Shown here: in pieces, positions 7,299-13,842 of the stretch
How the letters are laid out: the number at the start of each line of letters is the position of its first letter
How positions within the stretch are numbered: position 1 is the stretch's first letter
NCBI GenBank assembly: GCA_002304995.1
Contig: DBPV01000037.1
Location: 253-14,094 of the forward strand
Direction: 5' to 3'
Length of the DNA: 13,842 nt
DNA from: Syntrophaceae bacterium UBA1411
Lineage (GTDB): Bacteria; Desulfobacterota; Syntrophia; Syntrophales; Smithellaceae
Program-made: the position numbers and the translations under genes
The notes under the pieces: model-generated
What the model was told of the DNA's origin: nothing
Seen by the model: only the letters and a program-made list of their open reading frames with translations
Database searches by the model: none

Positions 7299-7340
7299 CC
7301 AGGGCCTCCGCATTACTCGTCTGACAATCGGAGGCCTTGG
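7299..7340 (+). promoter_or_regulatory. Long hairpin between HU and trpS
   Basis: CCAGGGCCTCCG (7299-7310) pairs with CGGAGGCCTTGG (7329-7340), giving a 12-bp stem with one G-U pair and an 18-base loop. No T-run follows (the next bases are TGCATTTATC), so it is a poor intrinsic terminator. It may be a processing, stabilising or attenuating structure at the HU/trpS boundary. Confidence 0.55.
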
Positions 7341-7374
7341 TGCATTTATCTCTCAGGGCAAGGAGTTCATCGTT

Positions 7375-8367
7375 TTGGCGAAAAAAAGAATTCTCAGCGG
7401 AATGAGGCCCACCGGAAGATTGCATCTGGGGAATCTGCACGGGGCTCTGGGCAACTGGGTCGCGCTGCAGGAAAGCGGCGACTACGACTGTTTTTATTTT
7501 GTGGCGGACTGGCACGCCATCACCAGTGAGTACGCGTCCACGGAATCCATCCGGGACAACAGCGTCAACATGGTCATCGACTGGCTCGCCGCCGGTCTCA
7601 ATCCGGAAAAAAGCACGCTGTTCGTGCAGTCGGCCGTCAAGGAACATGCGGAGCTGTTTTTGCTGCTGTCCATGATCACGCCGCTGGCCTGGCTGCAGCG
7701 CAATCCCACCTACAAGGAGATGCAGACGGAGCTTTCCACCAAAGACCTCTCGACGTTCGGATTCCTCGGCTATCCGGTGCTGCAGGCCGCGGACATCATC
7801 ATGTACAAGGCTTACGGCGTTCCGGTCGGCGTGGACCAGCTGCCGCACATCGAGCTCACCCGTGAAATCGTTCGGCGCTTTAATTACCTCTACCAGAAAG
7901 AGGTCTTTCCGGTGCCGGAGCCGCTGCTCACGAACGTGCCGAAACTTCTCGGAACCGACGGGCGGAAGATGAGCAAATCCTACGAAAACTCCATTTATCT
8001 GTCCGACCGGGGCAAGACGCTCGCCGAAAAAGTCGCTTCCATGTTCACCGATCCGCAGAGGATGAGAAAAAAGGATCCGGGCGATCCCGACATCTGCAAC
8101 GTCTTCACGTTTCACGGCCTGTACTCGACGCCGGAAACCGCGGCCGAGATCAACCGGTCTTGCCGCGTGGCCGGCATCGGCTGCACCGACTGCAAGAAAA
8201 TGCTGGCGGCGCGGATTGCCGGGGCGCTGGCGCCGGTTCATGAGCGCATGGATTACTACCTCGCCCACCTGTCGGACATCGCGGAGATCATCGCCGACGG
8301 CAACGCCCGGGCGGCGCTCATCGCCCGCAAGACCATGGAAGAGGTTCGCGAAGCGATTAAAATTTGA
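7375..8367 (+). CDS. trpS: Tryptophan--tRNA ligase, [4Fe-4S]-type
   Basis: This class Ic aminoacyl-tRNA synthetase charges tRNA-Trp with tryptophan in the cytoplasm (330 residues, normal length). The HIGH-type signature is PTGRLHLGN (residues 12-20) and KMSKS is at 198-202 in DGRKMSKSYEN. Near the C-terminus C241-x21-C263-x6-C270-x2-C273 closely resembles the four-cysteine [4Fe-4S] site known in Thermotoga maritima TrpRS (C-x22-C-x6-C-x2-C). The start is a TTG at 7375, supported by AAGGAG (7360-7365) nine bases upstream; the first ATG comes nine codons later and would cut into the Rossmann fold. The stop overlaps the region just before scpA, so trpS-scpA-scpB-rluB probably forms one transcript. 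No T-box or Trp leader peptide is evident upstream. Confidence 0.95.
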   Translation: MAKKRILSGMRPTGRLHLGNLHGALGNWVALQESGDYDCFYFVADWHAITSEYASTESIRDNSVNMVIDWLAAGLNPEKSTLFVQSAVKEHAELFLLLSMITPLAWLQRNPTYKEMQTELSTKDLSTFGFLGYPVLQAADIIMYKAYGVPVGVDQLPHIELTREIVRRFNYLYQKEVFPVPEPLLTNVPKLLGTDGRKMSKSYENSIYLSDRGKTLAEKVASMFTDPQRMRKKDPGDPDICNVFTFHGLYSTPETAAEINRSCRVAGIGCTDCKKMLAARIAGALAPVHERMDYYLAHLSDIAEIIADGNARAALIARKTMEEVREAIKI

Positions 8368-8375
8368 CGACGTCT

Positions 8376-9122
8376 ATGAACGAAGAGCGGACAACAGATT
8401 ATGAGATCAAGCTGGACATCTTCGAAGGTCCGCTGGATCTTTTGTTGTACCTGATCAAGAAAAACGAAATCGACATTTACAACATCCCCGTCGCGCTCAT
8501 CACCCAGCAGTATCTCGAATACCTCGACATCATCAAGTCCCTGAACCTGGATTTGGCGGGCGAGTATCTGGTCATGGCGTCGACGCTCCTGCACATCAAG
8601 TCCCGCCTGCTTTTGCCCGTGCCGGAAGAACCGTCCGCCGAGGAAACGGAAGACGATCCGCGCGCCGATCTGGTTCGTCAGCTCCTGGAATACCAGGCCT
8701 TCAAAGAGGCGGCGGCGCAGCTGTCGTCGCGGCCGATGCTGGAGCGGGACGTGTTCAAGCGGTCGGCGGCCCTGCCGGTAGAGCCGAGGAAAAAAGACGC
8801 AGGTGAAGAAGAGCTGGTTGAAGTGTCCATCTTCGAGCTGATCGACGCTTTTTCCCGGCTCGTCTCACGCCTGGACAAGAAAGAGCTTCTGGAAATCGAT
8901 CTGGAAAAGCTGTCGCTCACCGATATCATCAATGACGTCATGGAACGGCTGACGCGCGAAAAGAATCTGACCTTTGAAGAGCTGCTGGGAGAAAAAAAGG
9001 ACCGCCGCCGGATTGTCTACACCTTTCTGGCCATACTGGAGCTGATTCGTCTGAAGATGATCAAGGCCTACCAGACAACCGCCTTCGGCGTCATCCGCAT
9101 CTTCCCGGCCGTGGAGGCATAA
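8376..9122 (+). CDS. scpA: Segregation and condensation protein A
   Basis: This is the kleisin subunit of the Smc-ScpA-ScpB condensin complex that compacts and segregates the chromosome (248 residues, near the 251 of B. subtilis). The N-terminal SMC-head binding part has the classic FEGPLDLLLYLIKKNEIDIY (about 16-35) and the C-terminal winged helix has FLAILELIRLKMIKAYQ. A charged, coiled middle lies between. The ATG at 8376 is preferred, eight bases after the trpS stop. A TTG at 8364, overlapping that stop, would add four residues and is possible because neither start has a strong ribosome-binding site. The stop directly abuts scpB. Confidence 0.95.
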   Translation: MNEERTTDYEIKLDIFEGPLDLLLYLIKKNEIDIYNIPVALITQQYLEYLDIIKSLNLDLAGEYLVMASTLLHIKSRLLLPVPEEPSAEETEDDPRADLVRQLLEYQAFKEAAAQLSSRPMLERDVFKRSAALPVEPRKKDAGEEELVEVSIFELIDAFSRLVSRLDKKELLEIDLEKLSLTDIINDVMERLTREKNLTFEELLGEKKDRRRIVYTFLAILELIRLKMIKAYQTTAFGVIRIFPAVEA

Positions 9123-9896
9123 ATGGAAAATATTTCATCCATCATCGAAGCCCTGCTGCTGGCGTCGGAATCGCCGGTCACGGTGGAAAAAATCTGCGCT
9201 GTTCTGGACGGCGTGGAAAAAAAAGAGGTGGAAGAGGCGATTGCCGCGCTGATGGCCGGATACGATGAACGCGCCAGCGGCATCAGCATCCAGGAAATCG
9301 CAGGCGGCTACCAGCTGCGCACGCGGCCCGAACTGGCCTCCTGGATCAAGAAGCTCAAAGGCTCGAAGCCCGCGACCCTTTCGCCCGCTGCCCTCGAAAC
9401 GCTCGCCATCGTCGCCTACCGGCAGCCGATCGTCAAGGCGGACATCGAAAGCATCCGCGGCGTGGATGTCAGCGCCCCGCTCAAGGGCCTTCTGGAAAAG
9501 AAGCTCGTCCGCATCGTCGGACGCATGGACGTTCCGGGCAAGCCCATCATTTACGGAACGACGAAAAAATTTCTGGAAGTGTTCAACCTCAAGGAGCTGG
9601 CCGACCTGCCGACCATGCGGGAGCTCAAGGAGCTCACCGAGCATCAGGAAATACCCGAGCAGGAAACCATCGATTTCGACCAGGAGCAGTCCGACATCCG
9701 CGAGATCCTGAATCAGGAAGCGGCCAAGGACGAACCCGAAAAAGAGGCAGCGGCCCCTCTTCCGACTCCGGACCTTCCGCCGGCTGCCGAGCCGGCGCCG
9801 GTCACCGCCGCCGAACCACCGCCGGATGAGCCTCCGGTCTCCGGCGAAAACGCTGCCGGCGCCCTCGACGACGCCGAAGATGAGATGCTGCCATGA
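9123..9896 (+). CDS. scpB: Segregation and condensation protein B with long Pro/Glu-rich tail
   Basis: This winged-helix dimer stabilises the kleisin ScpA in the SMC condensin complex. The conserved core covers about residues 1-175, with LLLASESPVT near the start and SPAALETLAIVAYRQPI followed by the IRGVD region (about 87-115), then YGTTKKFLEVFNL. Residues about 176-257 form an acidic, proline- and alanine-rich tail with several PPP/PA-type runs; B. subtilis ScpB stops near 197 residues. The tail is likely disordered. GGAGG at 9113-9117 is a strong ribosome-binding site, and the ATG begins immediately after the scpA stop. The end overlaps rluB by ATGA. Confidence 0.95.
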   Translation: MENISSIIEALLLASESPVTVEKICAVLDGVEKKEVEEAIAALMAGYDERASGISIQEIAGGYQLRTRPELASWIKKLKGSKPATLSPAALETLAIVAYRQPIVKADIESIRGVDVSAPLKGLLEKKLVRIVGRMDVPGKPIIYGTTKKFLEVFNLKELADLPTMRELKELTEHQEIPEQETIDFDQEQSDIREILNQEAAKDEPEKEAAAPLPTPDLPPAAEPAPVTAAEPPPDEPPVSGENAAGALDDAEDEMLP

Positions 9897-10621
9897 AAGA
9901 ACGCCTGCAAAAAATTATCGCCGCCGCCGGCCTGGCCTCGCGCCGCCGCGCCGAGGAACTCATCACGGCGGGACGGGTCAGCGTCAACGGCGAAACGGTG
10001 ACCACGCTGGGCGCCAAAGCCGATCCTGCCAAAGACGTGATCCGCGTGGACGGCTCCGTCATCTCCAGCGAAACCACCTTCTGCTACATCGCGCTGCACA
10101 AACCGCCGCAGGTGGTCACGACCCTGTCCGATCCCCAGAAAAGACCGACCGTAGTCGAACTTGTCCAAAACGTCGGCGAAAGGGTTTATCCCGTGGGCCG
10201 TCTGGATTACGATTCGGAAGGACTGCTGCTTCTGACCAACGACGGCGACTTCGCGCAGAAAATCCAGCATCCGCGTCATCAGACTCCCAAAACCTACCGG
10301 GTGAAAATCGTCGGACGCCTGAGCCGCGACGAATTCAAGCAGATTGCCGGCGGCGTTCCTCTGGAGGACGGCGTCTTCCGCCCGGAAAATCTGACGGTGG
10401 AAAAGACCAACGACAAGAGCACCTGGCTGCGTCTGACGCTGCGCGAAGGCAGAAACCGGATTATCCGCCGGGGATTTGAAGCCGCCGGCCGCCGGGTGGC
10501 CCGGCTGGTGCGCGAATCCATCGGCGTCGTAACGCTGGCGGGCCTGAAGGAAGGCGAATGGCGCCATCTGACCAGCCGTGAAATCAAGCAGTTGCTCGAT
10601 GCCGCAGGACAAAAAAGGTGA
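9893..10621 (+). CDS. rluB: rRNA pseudouridine synthase, RluB/RsuA family
   Basis: The enzyme isomerises a specific uridine to pseudouridine in ribosomal RNA; by family resemblance this is RluB acting on 23S rRNA (position 2605 in E. coli numbering). It has 242 residues: an N-terminal S4 RNA-binding domain (about 2-60, RLQKIIAAAGLASRRRAEELI...GRVSVNG), then the catalytic domain with the nucleophile Asp105 in VGRLDYDSEGLLLLTNDG. The C-terminal REGRNRIIRRGFEAAG segment and RLVRESIG fit the family. It lacks the long basic tail of E. coli RluB. RluE or RsuA specificity cannot be excluded by eye, although the scpB-rluB neighbourhood is common for RluB. It starts in an ATGA overlap with scpB. Confidence 0.93.
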   Translation: MKERLQKIIAAAGLASRRRAEELITAGRVSVNGETVTTLGAKADPAKDVIRVDGSVISSETTFCYIALHKPPQVVTTLSDPQKRPTVVELVQNVGERVYPVGRLDYDSEGLLLLTNDGDFAQKIQHPRHQTPKTYRVKIVGRLSRDEFKQIAGGVPLEDGVFRPENLTVEKTNDKSTWLRLTLREGRNRIIRRGFEAAGRRVARLVRESIGVVTLAGLKEGEWRHLTSREIKQLLDAAGQKR

Positions 10622-10629
10622 AAATATTC

Positions 10630-10658
10630 TTGACAATCACTGAAAAATGAATCATAGT
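10630..10658 (+). promoter_or_regulatory. Sigma-70-like promoter for the IHF-like gene
   Basis: A perfect -35 box TTGACA (10630-10635) is followed after 17 bases by CATAGT (10653-10658), a 4/6 match to the -10 box. It begins nine bases after the rluB stop. Transcription would start near 10665, about 67 bases before the ATG, so the gene can be expressed apart from the trpS-rluB transcript. Confidence 0.65.
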
Positions 10659-10731
10659 CGCCAACGTGCGAGGCACCCTGGCAGCCATCGTACCGGTTAA
10701 TTCAAGCTGTAAACAGTCTTAAGGAGGCTCT

Positions 10732-11013
10732 ATGAATAAATCCGGTCTTATCGAAGCTTTGAGCAAAAAGCTGAATTTAACGGAAAAAAAAGCAATAGAC
10801 GTCGTCAACCTTGTTTTCAAGGGATTCACCGATGAACTGAAAAAAGGCGGACGCATCGAGATTCGCGGATTCGGCAGCTTCGTCGTAAAGGAATACGGCT
10901 CCTATACCGGAAGGAACCCCAAAACGGGAACCAAAATCAAAGTTGATCCCAAAAAACTGCCGTTCTTCAAAGTGGGTAAAGAGCTCAAAGACCGGGTCGA
11001 CAATAAAAAATAA
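10732..11013 (+). CDS. HU/IHF family DNA-binding protein, IHF-beta-like
   Basis: This is a second nucleoid DNA-bending protein (93 residues). The core RIEIRGFGSF, the arm TGRNPKTGTKIKV and the end FFKVGKELKDRVDNKK resemble E. coli IhfB more than HU: IhfB has RIEIRGFGSF, TGRNPKTG and FKPGKELRDR at the same places. It could be an IHF beta subunit or a homodimeric HU-type protein; the partner is not in the window. AAGGAGG (10721-10727) is a near-perfect ribosome-binding site four bases before the ATG, and a good promoter lies upstream, so strong expression is expected. The gene ends at a strong palindromic terminator. Confidence 0.92.
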   Translation: MNKSGLIEALSKKLNLTEKKAIDVVNLVFKGFTDELKKGGRIEIRGFGSFVVKEYGSYTGRNPKTGTKIKVDPKKLPFFKVGKELKDRVDNKK

Positions 11014-11033
11014 TAATCCTGCAACTGTCATAT

Positions 11034-11072
11034 AAAAGAAGGGGACTTGATATCAAGTCCCCTTCTTTTTTT
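11034..11072. terminator. Bidirectional terminator, perfect 36-bp palindrome
   Basis: Bases 11034-11069 are self-complementary over their whole length (18 bases per arm, core GGGGACTTGATATCAAGTCCCC with AAAAGAA/TTCTTTT flanks), with T-runs on both strands. It lies between the convergent IHF-like gene and sodB, 20 bases after the first stop and about 40 from the second, and should stop both. Confidence 0.92.
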
Positions 11073-11109
11073 GTGCTTTGTTGACGATGCGCCCCAACCG
11101 GCCGCTCCG

Positions 11110-11703
11110 TCAGCCCAGATTGGCGTTTGCGAAATCCCAGTTGATCAGATTCTGAATCACCGCCGCGAGATAATCCGGCCGCCGGTTCTGATAATCGAGA
11201 TAGTAGGCGTGCTCCCAGACATCCAGCGTCAGCAAAGCCTTCTGCCCGTGCACGAGCGGCGTGTCGGCGTTCGCCGTTTTGGTGATCTTCAGAGCGCCGC
11301 CGTCCAGAACCAGCCAGGCCCAGCCGCTGCCGAACTGCGTCACACCGGCGTTTTTCAGCTCTTCGACGAACTTGTCGTAACCGCCGAAGGCCGCGTTGAT
11401 TTTGTCCGCGATGGCGCCCTTGGGCGGCCCGCCTCCTCCCGGTTTGAGGCATTTCCAGTAGAAGGAATGATTCCAGACCTGAGCGGCGTTGTTGAAAATA
11501 CCGGCTTTGGCGGGATCCTTGGCTGCGGCGATAATGATCTGCTCCAGGGATTTCCCTTCCAGATCCGTTCCGGCGATCAGTTTGTTGACATTGTCCACAT
11601 ACGCTTTGTGATGTTTTCCGTGATGAAAGTCCAGGGTGTTGGCGCTAATATAGGGTGCCAGCGCCTCTTTTGCGTAAGGCAGTTCGGGTAATGTTATCGC
11701 CAT
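11110..11703 (-). CDS. sodB: Superoxide dismutase, iron type
   Basis: The enzyme converts superoxide to oxygen and hydrogen peroxide in the cytoplasm (197 residues). The metal ligands are His27 (in FHHGKHH), His79 (in WNHSFYW), and Asp161 and His165 (in LDVWEHAYYLDY). Gln75 in AAQVWNH, placed just before the second ligand, is the Fe-type arrangement; Mn enzymes carry the equivalent Gln later in the chain. The start has AGGAGA at good distance. There is no signal peptide, so the enzyme is intracellular. It has its own promoter at 11738-11765 but no terminator separates it from the metal-transport genes upstream, so readthrough from them is possible. Confidence 0.95.
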   Translation of the reverse strand: MAITLPELPYAKEALAPYISANTLDFHHGKHHKAYVDNVNKLIAGTDLEGKSLEQIIIAAAKDPAKAGIFNNAAQVWNHSFYWKCLKPGGGGPPKGAIADKINAAFGGYDKFVEELKNAGVTQFGSGWAWLVLDGGALKITKTANADTPLVHGQKALLTLDVWEHAYYLDYQNRRPDYLAAVIQNLINWDFANANLG

Positions 11704-11737
11704 ATCGTTTCTCTCCTTTCCTTTGTTGTTACTTCCT

Positions 11738-11765
11738 AATATAGACAGACTCCCGATTTTGTCAA
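11738..11765 (-). promoter_or_regulatory. Sigma-70-like promoter for sodB
   Basis: On the - strand, TTGACA (11765-11760) is a perfect -35 box, with TATATT (11743-11738) 16 bases later, a 5/6 match to the -10 box. The -35 overlaps the stop codon of the upstream transporter gene. The leader would be about 28 bases. I see no clear Fur or other operator. Confidence 0.7.
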
Positions 11766-12712
11766 ACGGAGTTCTCCGGACCCTTTTCAGCTCCGGGGGA
11801 GGAGGAACGGCCTCCGGCCAGGAATTTCAGCCAGATGGTGTTGAGAAACATCACGATGGAGAAAAGCAGCGCGGGCACGGCAGCCTCGGAGCCGAACAAA
11901 TAGAGGGCCAGTCCGCCGGCCAGACCGTAGTTCTTCATGGTGCCCAGAAGCAGGAGCGACATTATTTTCGCCCGGGAGACTTTATAAAGCCGGCCGAAAA
12001 GCAAGAGCGCAACACTGATGATGCAGGCGGCTGCCAAGGCCATGACCGCCATGATGAAGATTTCGCGGTTGCCCTGCCGGACATAATGCGCGCTGTTGGC
12101 GGCAAGCGCGTAGAAGATGACAAAGATGCAGCCGCCGTAAATCCCCGGTTCCCAGCGCTCGATCCGCGCCTCCCAGTTGCGGTCCACGGCAATGCGCGAC
12201 AGGATCAGCGGCAGCGCAATCAGCAGGATGACCACAATCACCAGTTTATCCCAGGCAATCGGAAGAAATTTGAGGAAAGCGGCGCCGATCAGAGGCGTCA
12301 GGATGAGCGCGCCGAGATAGGTTCCGGCCAGGCCGGCCAGCGTCAGGGTCTTGTCGCCGCCCATCTGATCGCCCAGGGGCAGAACAACCGCCGCCGCCGG
12401 CACCGCGGCAATCAGCACCAGGCCGATCCAGAACGGTTCGGCGCGGATTAAAAAAAGGCCCGGCAAAAGCACCAGATTGCCCAGCACCAGGTAATTCATG
12501 CAATTGCCCAGCATAAAGCCGGACAGGCGCTCCCGGGGCTTCTTGAAGAACCCGCCGGGAAACCTGAGCAGGGTCATTGTGAGAAAAAGCGCAAGCGCCG
12601 GAAGCAGGAGCGCATAGGCCACGGGCGCCGCCTGCGGCAGATACAGCCCGGCCAGAACACCCAGGAGAAAAAGCAGATTGGAAAACGTCGCCAGAATCCG
12701 GATCATCCACAT
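11762..12712 (-). CDS. BASS (bile acid:sodium symporter)-like membrane transporter
   Basis: This is a hydrophobic integral membrane protein of 316 residues with about ten predicted transmembrane helices (roughly 4-25, 28-51, 65-89, 94-113, 121-147, 153-175, 188-207, 216-242, 247-272 and 277-298). The ninth, with GTMKNYGLAGGLALYLFG, and the helix pair around VPAAAVVLPLG resemble the bile acid:sodium symporter/arsenite ACR3 superfamily, which moves organic anions or metalloid oxyanions with sodium or protons. The cargo cannot be told from sequence. The C-terminus is short and polar. Its start lies six bases after the znuB-like stop, and its GGAGGAGG ribosome-binding site overlaps the end of that gene, so it is translated from the metal-transport transcript. 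The family assignment is moderately sure; a related 10-TM carrier family is the main alternative. Confidence 0.72.
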   Translation of the reverse strand: MWMIRILATFSNLLFLLGVLAGLYLPQAAPVAYALLLPALALFLTMTLLRFPGGFFKKPRERLSGFMLGNCMNYLVLGNLVLLPGLFLIRAEPFWIGLVLIAAVPAAAVVLPLGDQMGGDKTLTLAGLAGTYLGALILTPLIGAAFLKFLPIAWDKLVIVVILLIALPLILSRIAVDRNWEARIERWEPGIYGGCIFVIFYALAANSAHYVRQGNREIFIMAVMALAAACIISVALLLFGRLYKVSRAKIMSLLLLGTMKNYGLAGGLALYLFGSEAAVPALLFSIVMFLNTIWLKFLAGGRSSSPGAEKGPENSV

Positions 12713-12718
12713 CGGAAC

Positions 12719-13546
12719 TCACCTCCTCCAATGAGAGAGTTTTTTTACGACGAAAACCGCAAAGAGAAAACCGATATTGAACAAAACGATCATTGCGCCG
12801 GCCGGCAGATTGAGCGCAAACGCAAAAAGGATGCCGCACAGCACTGCTCCCACCGCAAAGCCGACGGCGGCGACCATCGTCTTGCGAAAACTCACCGAGA
12901 GCTGCAGCGCCGCCAGCGCCGGCAGAATGAGCAGCGCGGAGACCAGCATGATACCGGCGACTTTCATGGCCAGAACGGCCGCCACGGCGGTCAGCACAAA
13001 CAGCATCACATTGATCCGCCGGGTTTTGACGCCCATGCTCTGCGCCAGTTCCTGATCGAAGGTCACCGCAAACAGATCGTCGTAAAAATAAATCACGACG
13101 GCCAGGACGATAACGAAGACCAGGAGCGAGACAAGCAGTTCCGCCCGGTTCACCGTCAGAATGTTGCCGAAAAGGTAGCTGAACAGATCCACGTTGAATC
13201 CGCCGGAGAGGCTGGCCAAAACAACGCCCGCCGCAATTCCCAGCGAGGACACGATGCCGATGGCCGCATCCGCATTGATCTTGCGCGACGAGGTCAGTTT
13301 GTAAATGGCCAGCGAGGACAGCATCACCAGCGGCACGGCCGCTACTGTGACGTACAGCGGGCTCACGCCGACAAGCAGCACCACCGCGACGCTCCCGAAC
13401 GTGGTATGGGCCAGCCCGTCGCCGATCAGCGAAAAGCGGCGCAAGACGAGAAACAGGCCCAACAGCGCGGACACGGCGGCAATCAGCACGCCCGCCAGGA
13501 GCGCCCGCTGCACGAAGCTGTACTGTAGAATTTCGATCAGATCCAT
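12719..13546 (-). CDS. znuB: Metal ABC transporter permease, ABC-3 family (ZnuB-like)
   Basis: This is the membrane-spanning subunit of an importer for a divalent metal, probably zinc or manganese (275 residues, typical). Multiple hydrophobic helices, the early LRRFSLIGDGLAHTTFG segment (about 35-51) and the late VAGIMLVSALLILPALAA stretch are characteristic of the ABC-3 family. The ATG shares its A with the TGA of the ATPase gene (TGATG), giving tight coupling. No substrate-binding lipoprotein is in the window; it may lie upstream of the ATPase. Zinc versus manganese versus iron cannot be decided here. The stop is followed almost at once by the BASS-like carrier. Confidence 0.92.
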   Translation of the reverse strand: MDLIEILQYSFVQRALLAGVLIAAVSALLGLFLVLRRFSLIGDGLAHTTFGSVAVVLLVGVSPLYVTVAAVPLVMLSSLAIYKLTSSRKINADAAIGIVSSLGIAAGVVLASLSGGFNVDLFSYLFGNILTVNRAELLVSLLVFVIVLAVVIYFYDDLFAVTFDQELAQSMGVKTRRINVMLFVLTAVAAVLAMKVAGIMLVSALLILPALAALQLSVSFRKTMVAAVGFAVGAVLCGILFAFALNLPAGAMIVLFNIGFLFAVFVVKKLSHWRR

Positions 13547-13842
13547 CAGAGCCGGCTCCCGGTCCCGTCGTGCTGATGACAGATAATATGCTGGCTTTCC
13601 GGACCGAAAACGCCGGCCATGTCACGCGATGCGCAGAAATCCCTGAACGTTCCCGAAAAAATGATCTTTTTGTCCAGATAAAGCAGATACTGCGCATACT
13701 GGCCGATGACGCCGCTGTCGTGCGTGATCAAGACGATGGTCGTGCCTTCCTCCTGATTCAGGCTGCGCGTCAGCGCGTAGAAAACATCCCTGGTTTCGGG
13801 GTCCAGGGCGGTGGTCGGCTCGTCAAAGATCAAGAGCTCCGG
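13546..13842 (-). CDS. znuC: Metal ABC transporter ATP-binding protein (ZnuC-like), 5' partial
   Basis: Only the C-terminal 98 residues are in the window; the frame is open through the right edge. The Walker B/D-loop region ELLIFDEPTTALDPET and the H-loop in VLITHDSG are present; Walker A and the ABC signature are outside. The C-terminus is rich in His and Cys (HIICHQHDGTG), as often seen in metal ABC ATPases. It powers import through the ZnuB-like permease, whose start overlaps this stop by one base. The metal specificity is not shown. Confidence 0.9.
   Translation of the reverse strand, partial: PELLIFDEPTTALDPETRDVFYALTRSLNQEEGTTIVLITHDSGVIGQYAQYLLYLDKKIIFSGTFRDFCASRDMAGVFGPESQHIICHQHDGTGSRL

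Noticed and set aside
7276..7374. T-box or tryptophan leader in front of trpS
   Set aside because: No T-box sequence, specifier loop or Trp-rich leader peptide is visible; there is only one long hairpin without a U-tract.
12246..13697. 483-codon open frame on the - strand over znuC, znuB and the carrier
   Set aside because: It is a shadow frame of high-GC coding sequence; the product is Arg/Gly/Ala-rich without domains, while the two other frames encode clear transport proteins.

Overview
The window looks like a piece of chromosome from a Gram-negative, mostly anaerobic bacterium with fairly GC-rich DNA. My best guess is a deltaproteobacterium (Desulfobacterota, perhaps Syntrophus/Smithella-like). 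This rests on the anaerobic glycerol-3-phosphate dehydrogenase genes, the trpS-scpA-scpB-rluB gene order, an HU and an IHF-beta-like gene, and an exported subtilase with a CFI-box type C-terminus. No rRNA, tRNA, CRISPR array, transposase or phage gene is visible. The taxonomic call is inference; the gene calls are mostly secure.

Layout from left to right. (1) Bases 2-3746, + strand: glpA (5' end outside the window), glpB and glpC, joined by ATGA overlaps, encode the three-subunit anaerobic sn-glycerol-3-phosphate dehydrogenase. A bidirectional terminator at 3745-3773 closes the operon. (2) Bases 3801-6585, - strand: a two-gene export operon. The first gene encodes a small secreted or lipid-anchored protein that looks like a free-standing subtilisin propeptide (I9-like). 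The second encodes a 787-residue subtilase with its own propeptide, two tandem IPT/TIG-like repeats and a CFI-box C-terminal tail. A good sigma-70-type promoter lies at 6690-6717. (3) Bases 6586-7002: a 417-bp divergent intergenic region holding that promoter, its leader and a nested inverted-repeat element. (4) Bases 7003-11013, + strand: HU, trpS, scpA, scpB, rluB and an IHF-beta-like gene. The run mixes nucleoid and condensin functions (HU, ScpA/ScpB, IHF-like) with translation functions (TrpRS, RluB). The TrpRS carries the four-cysteine pattern of the [4Fe-4S] type. The IHF-like gene has its own promoter and ends at a perfect 36-bp palindromic terminator. (5) Bases 11110-13842, - strand: znuC-like ATPase (cut by the window edge), znuB-like permease, a 10-TM BASS-family transporter and Fe-superoxide dismutase. 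The first three are tightly packed and sodB has its own promoter.

How the genes may work together: glpABC feeds electrons from glycerol-3-phosphate into the anaerobic membrane quinone pool. The protease pair acts outside the cytoplasm, with the small protein a candidate folding helper or inhibitor of the subtilase. The middle block serves chromosome organisation and translation. The last block couples divalent-metal uptake, an unassigned small-molecule carrier and oxidative-stress defence. The observations most worth follow-up are the lone propeptide paired with the protease, the Fe-S type TrpRS, the carrier inside the metal ABC operon and the nested inverted-repeat element at 6801-6853.
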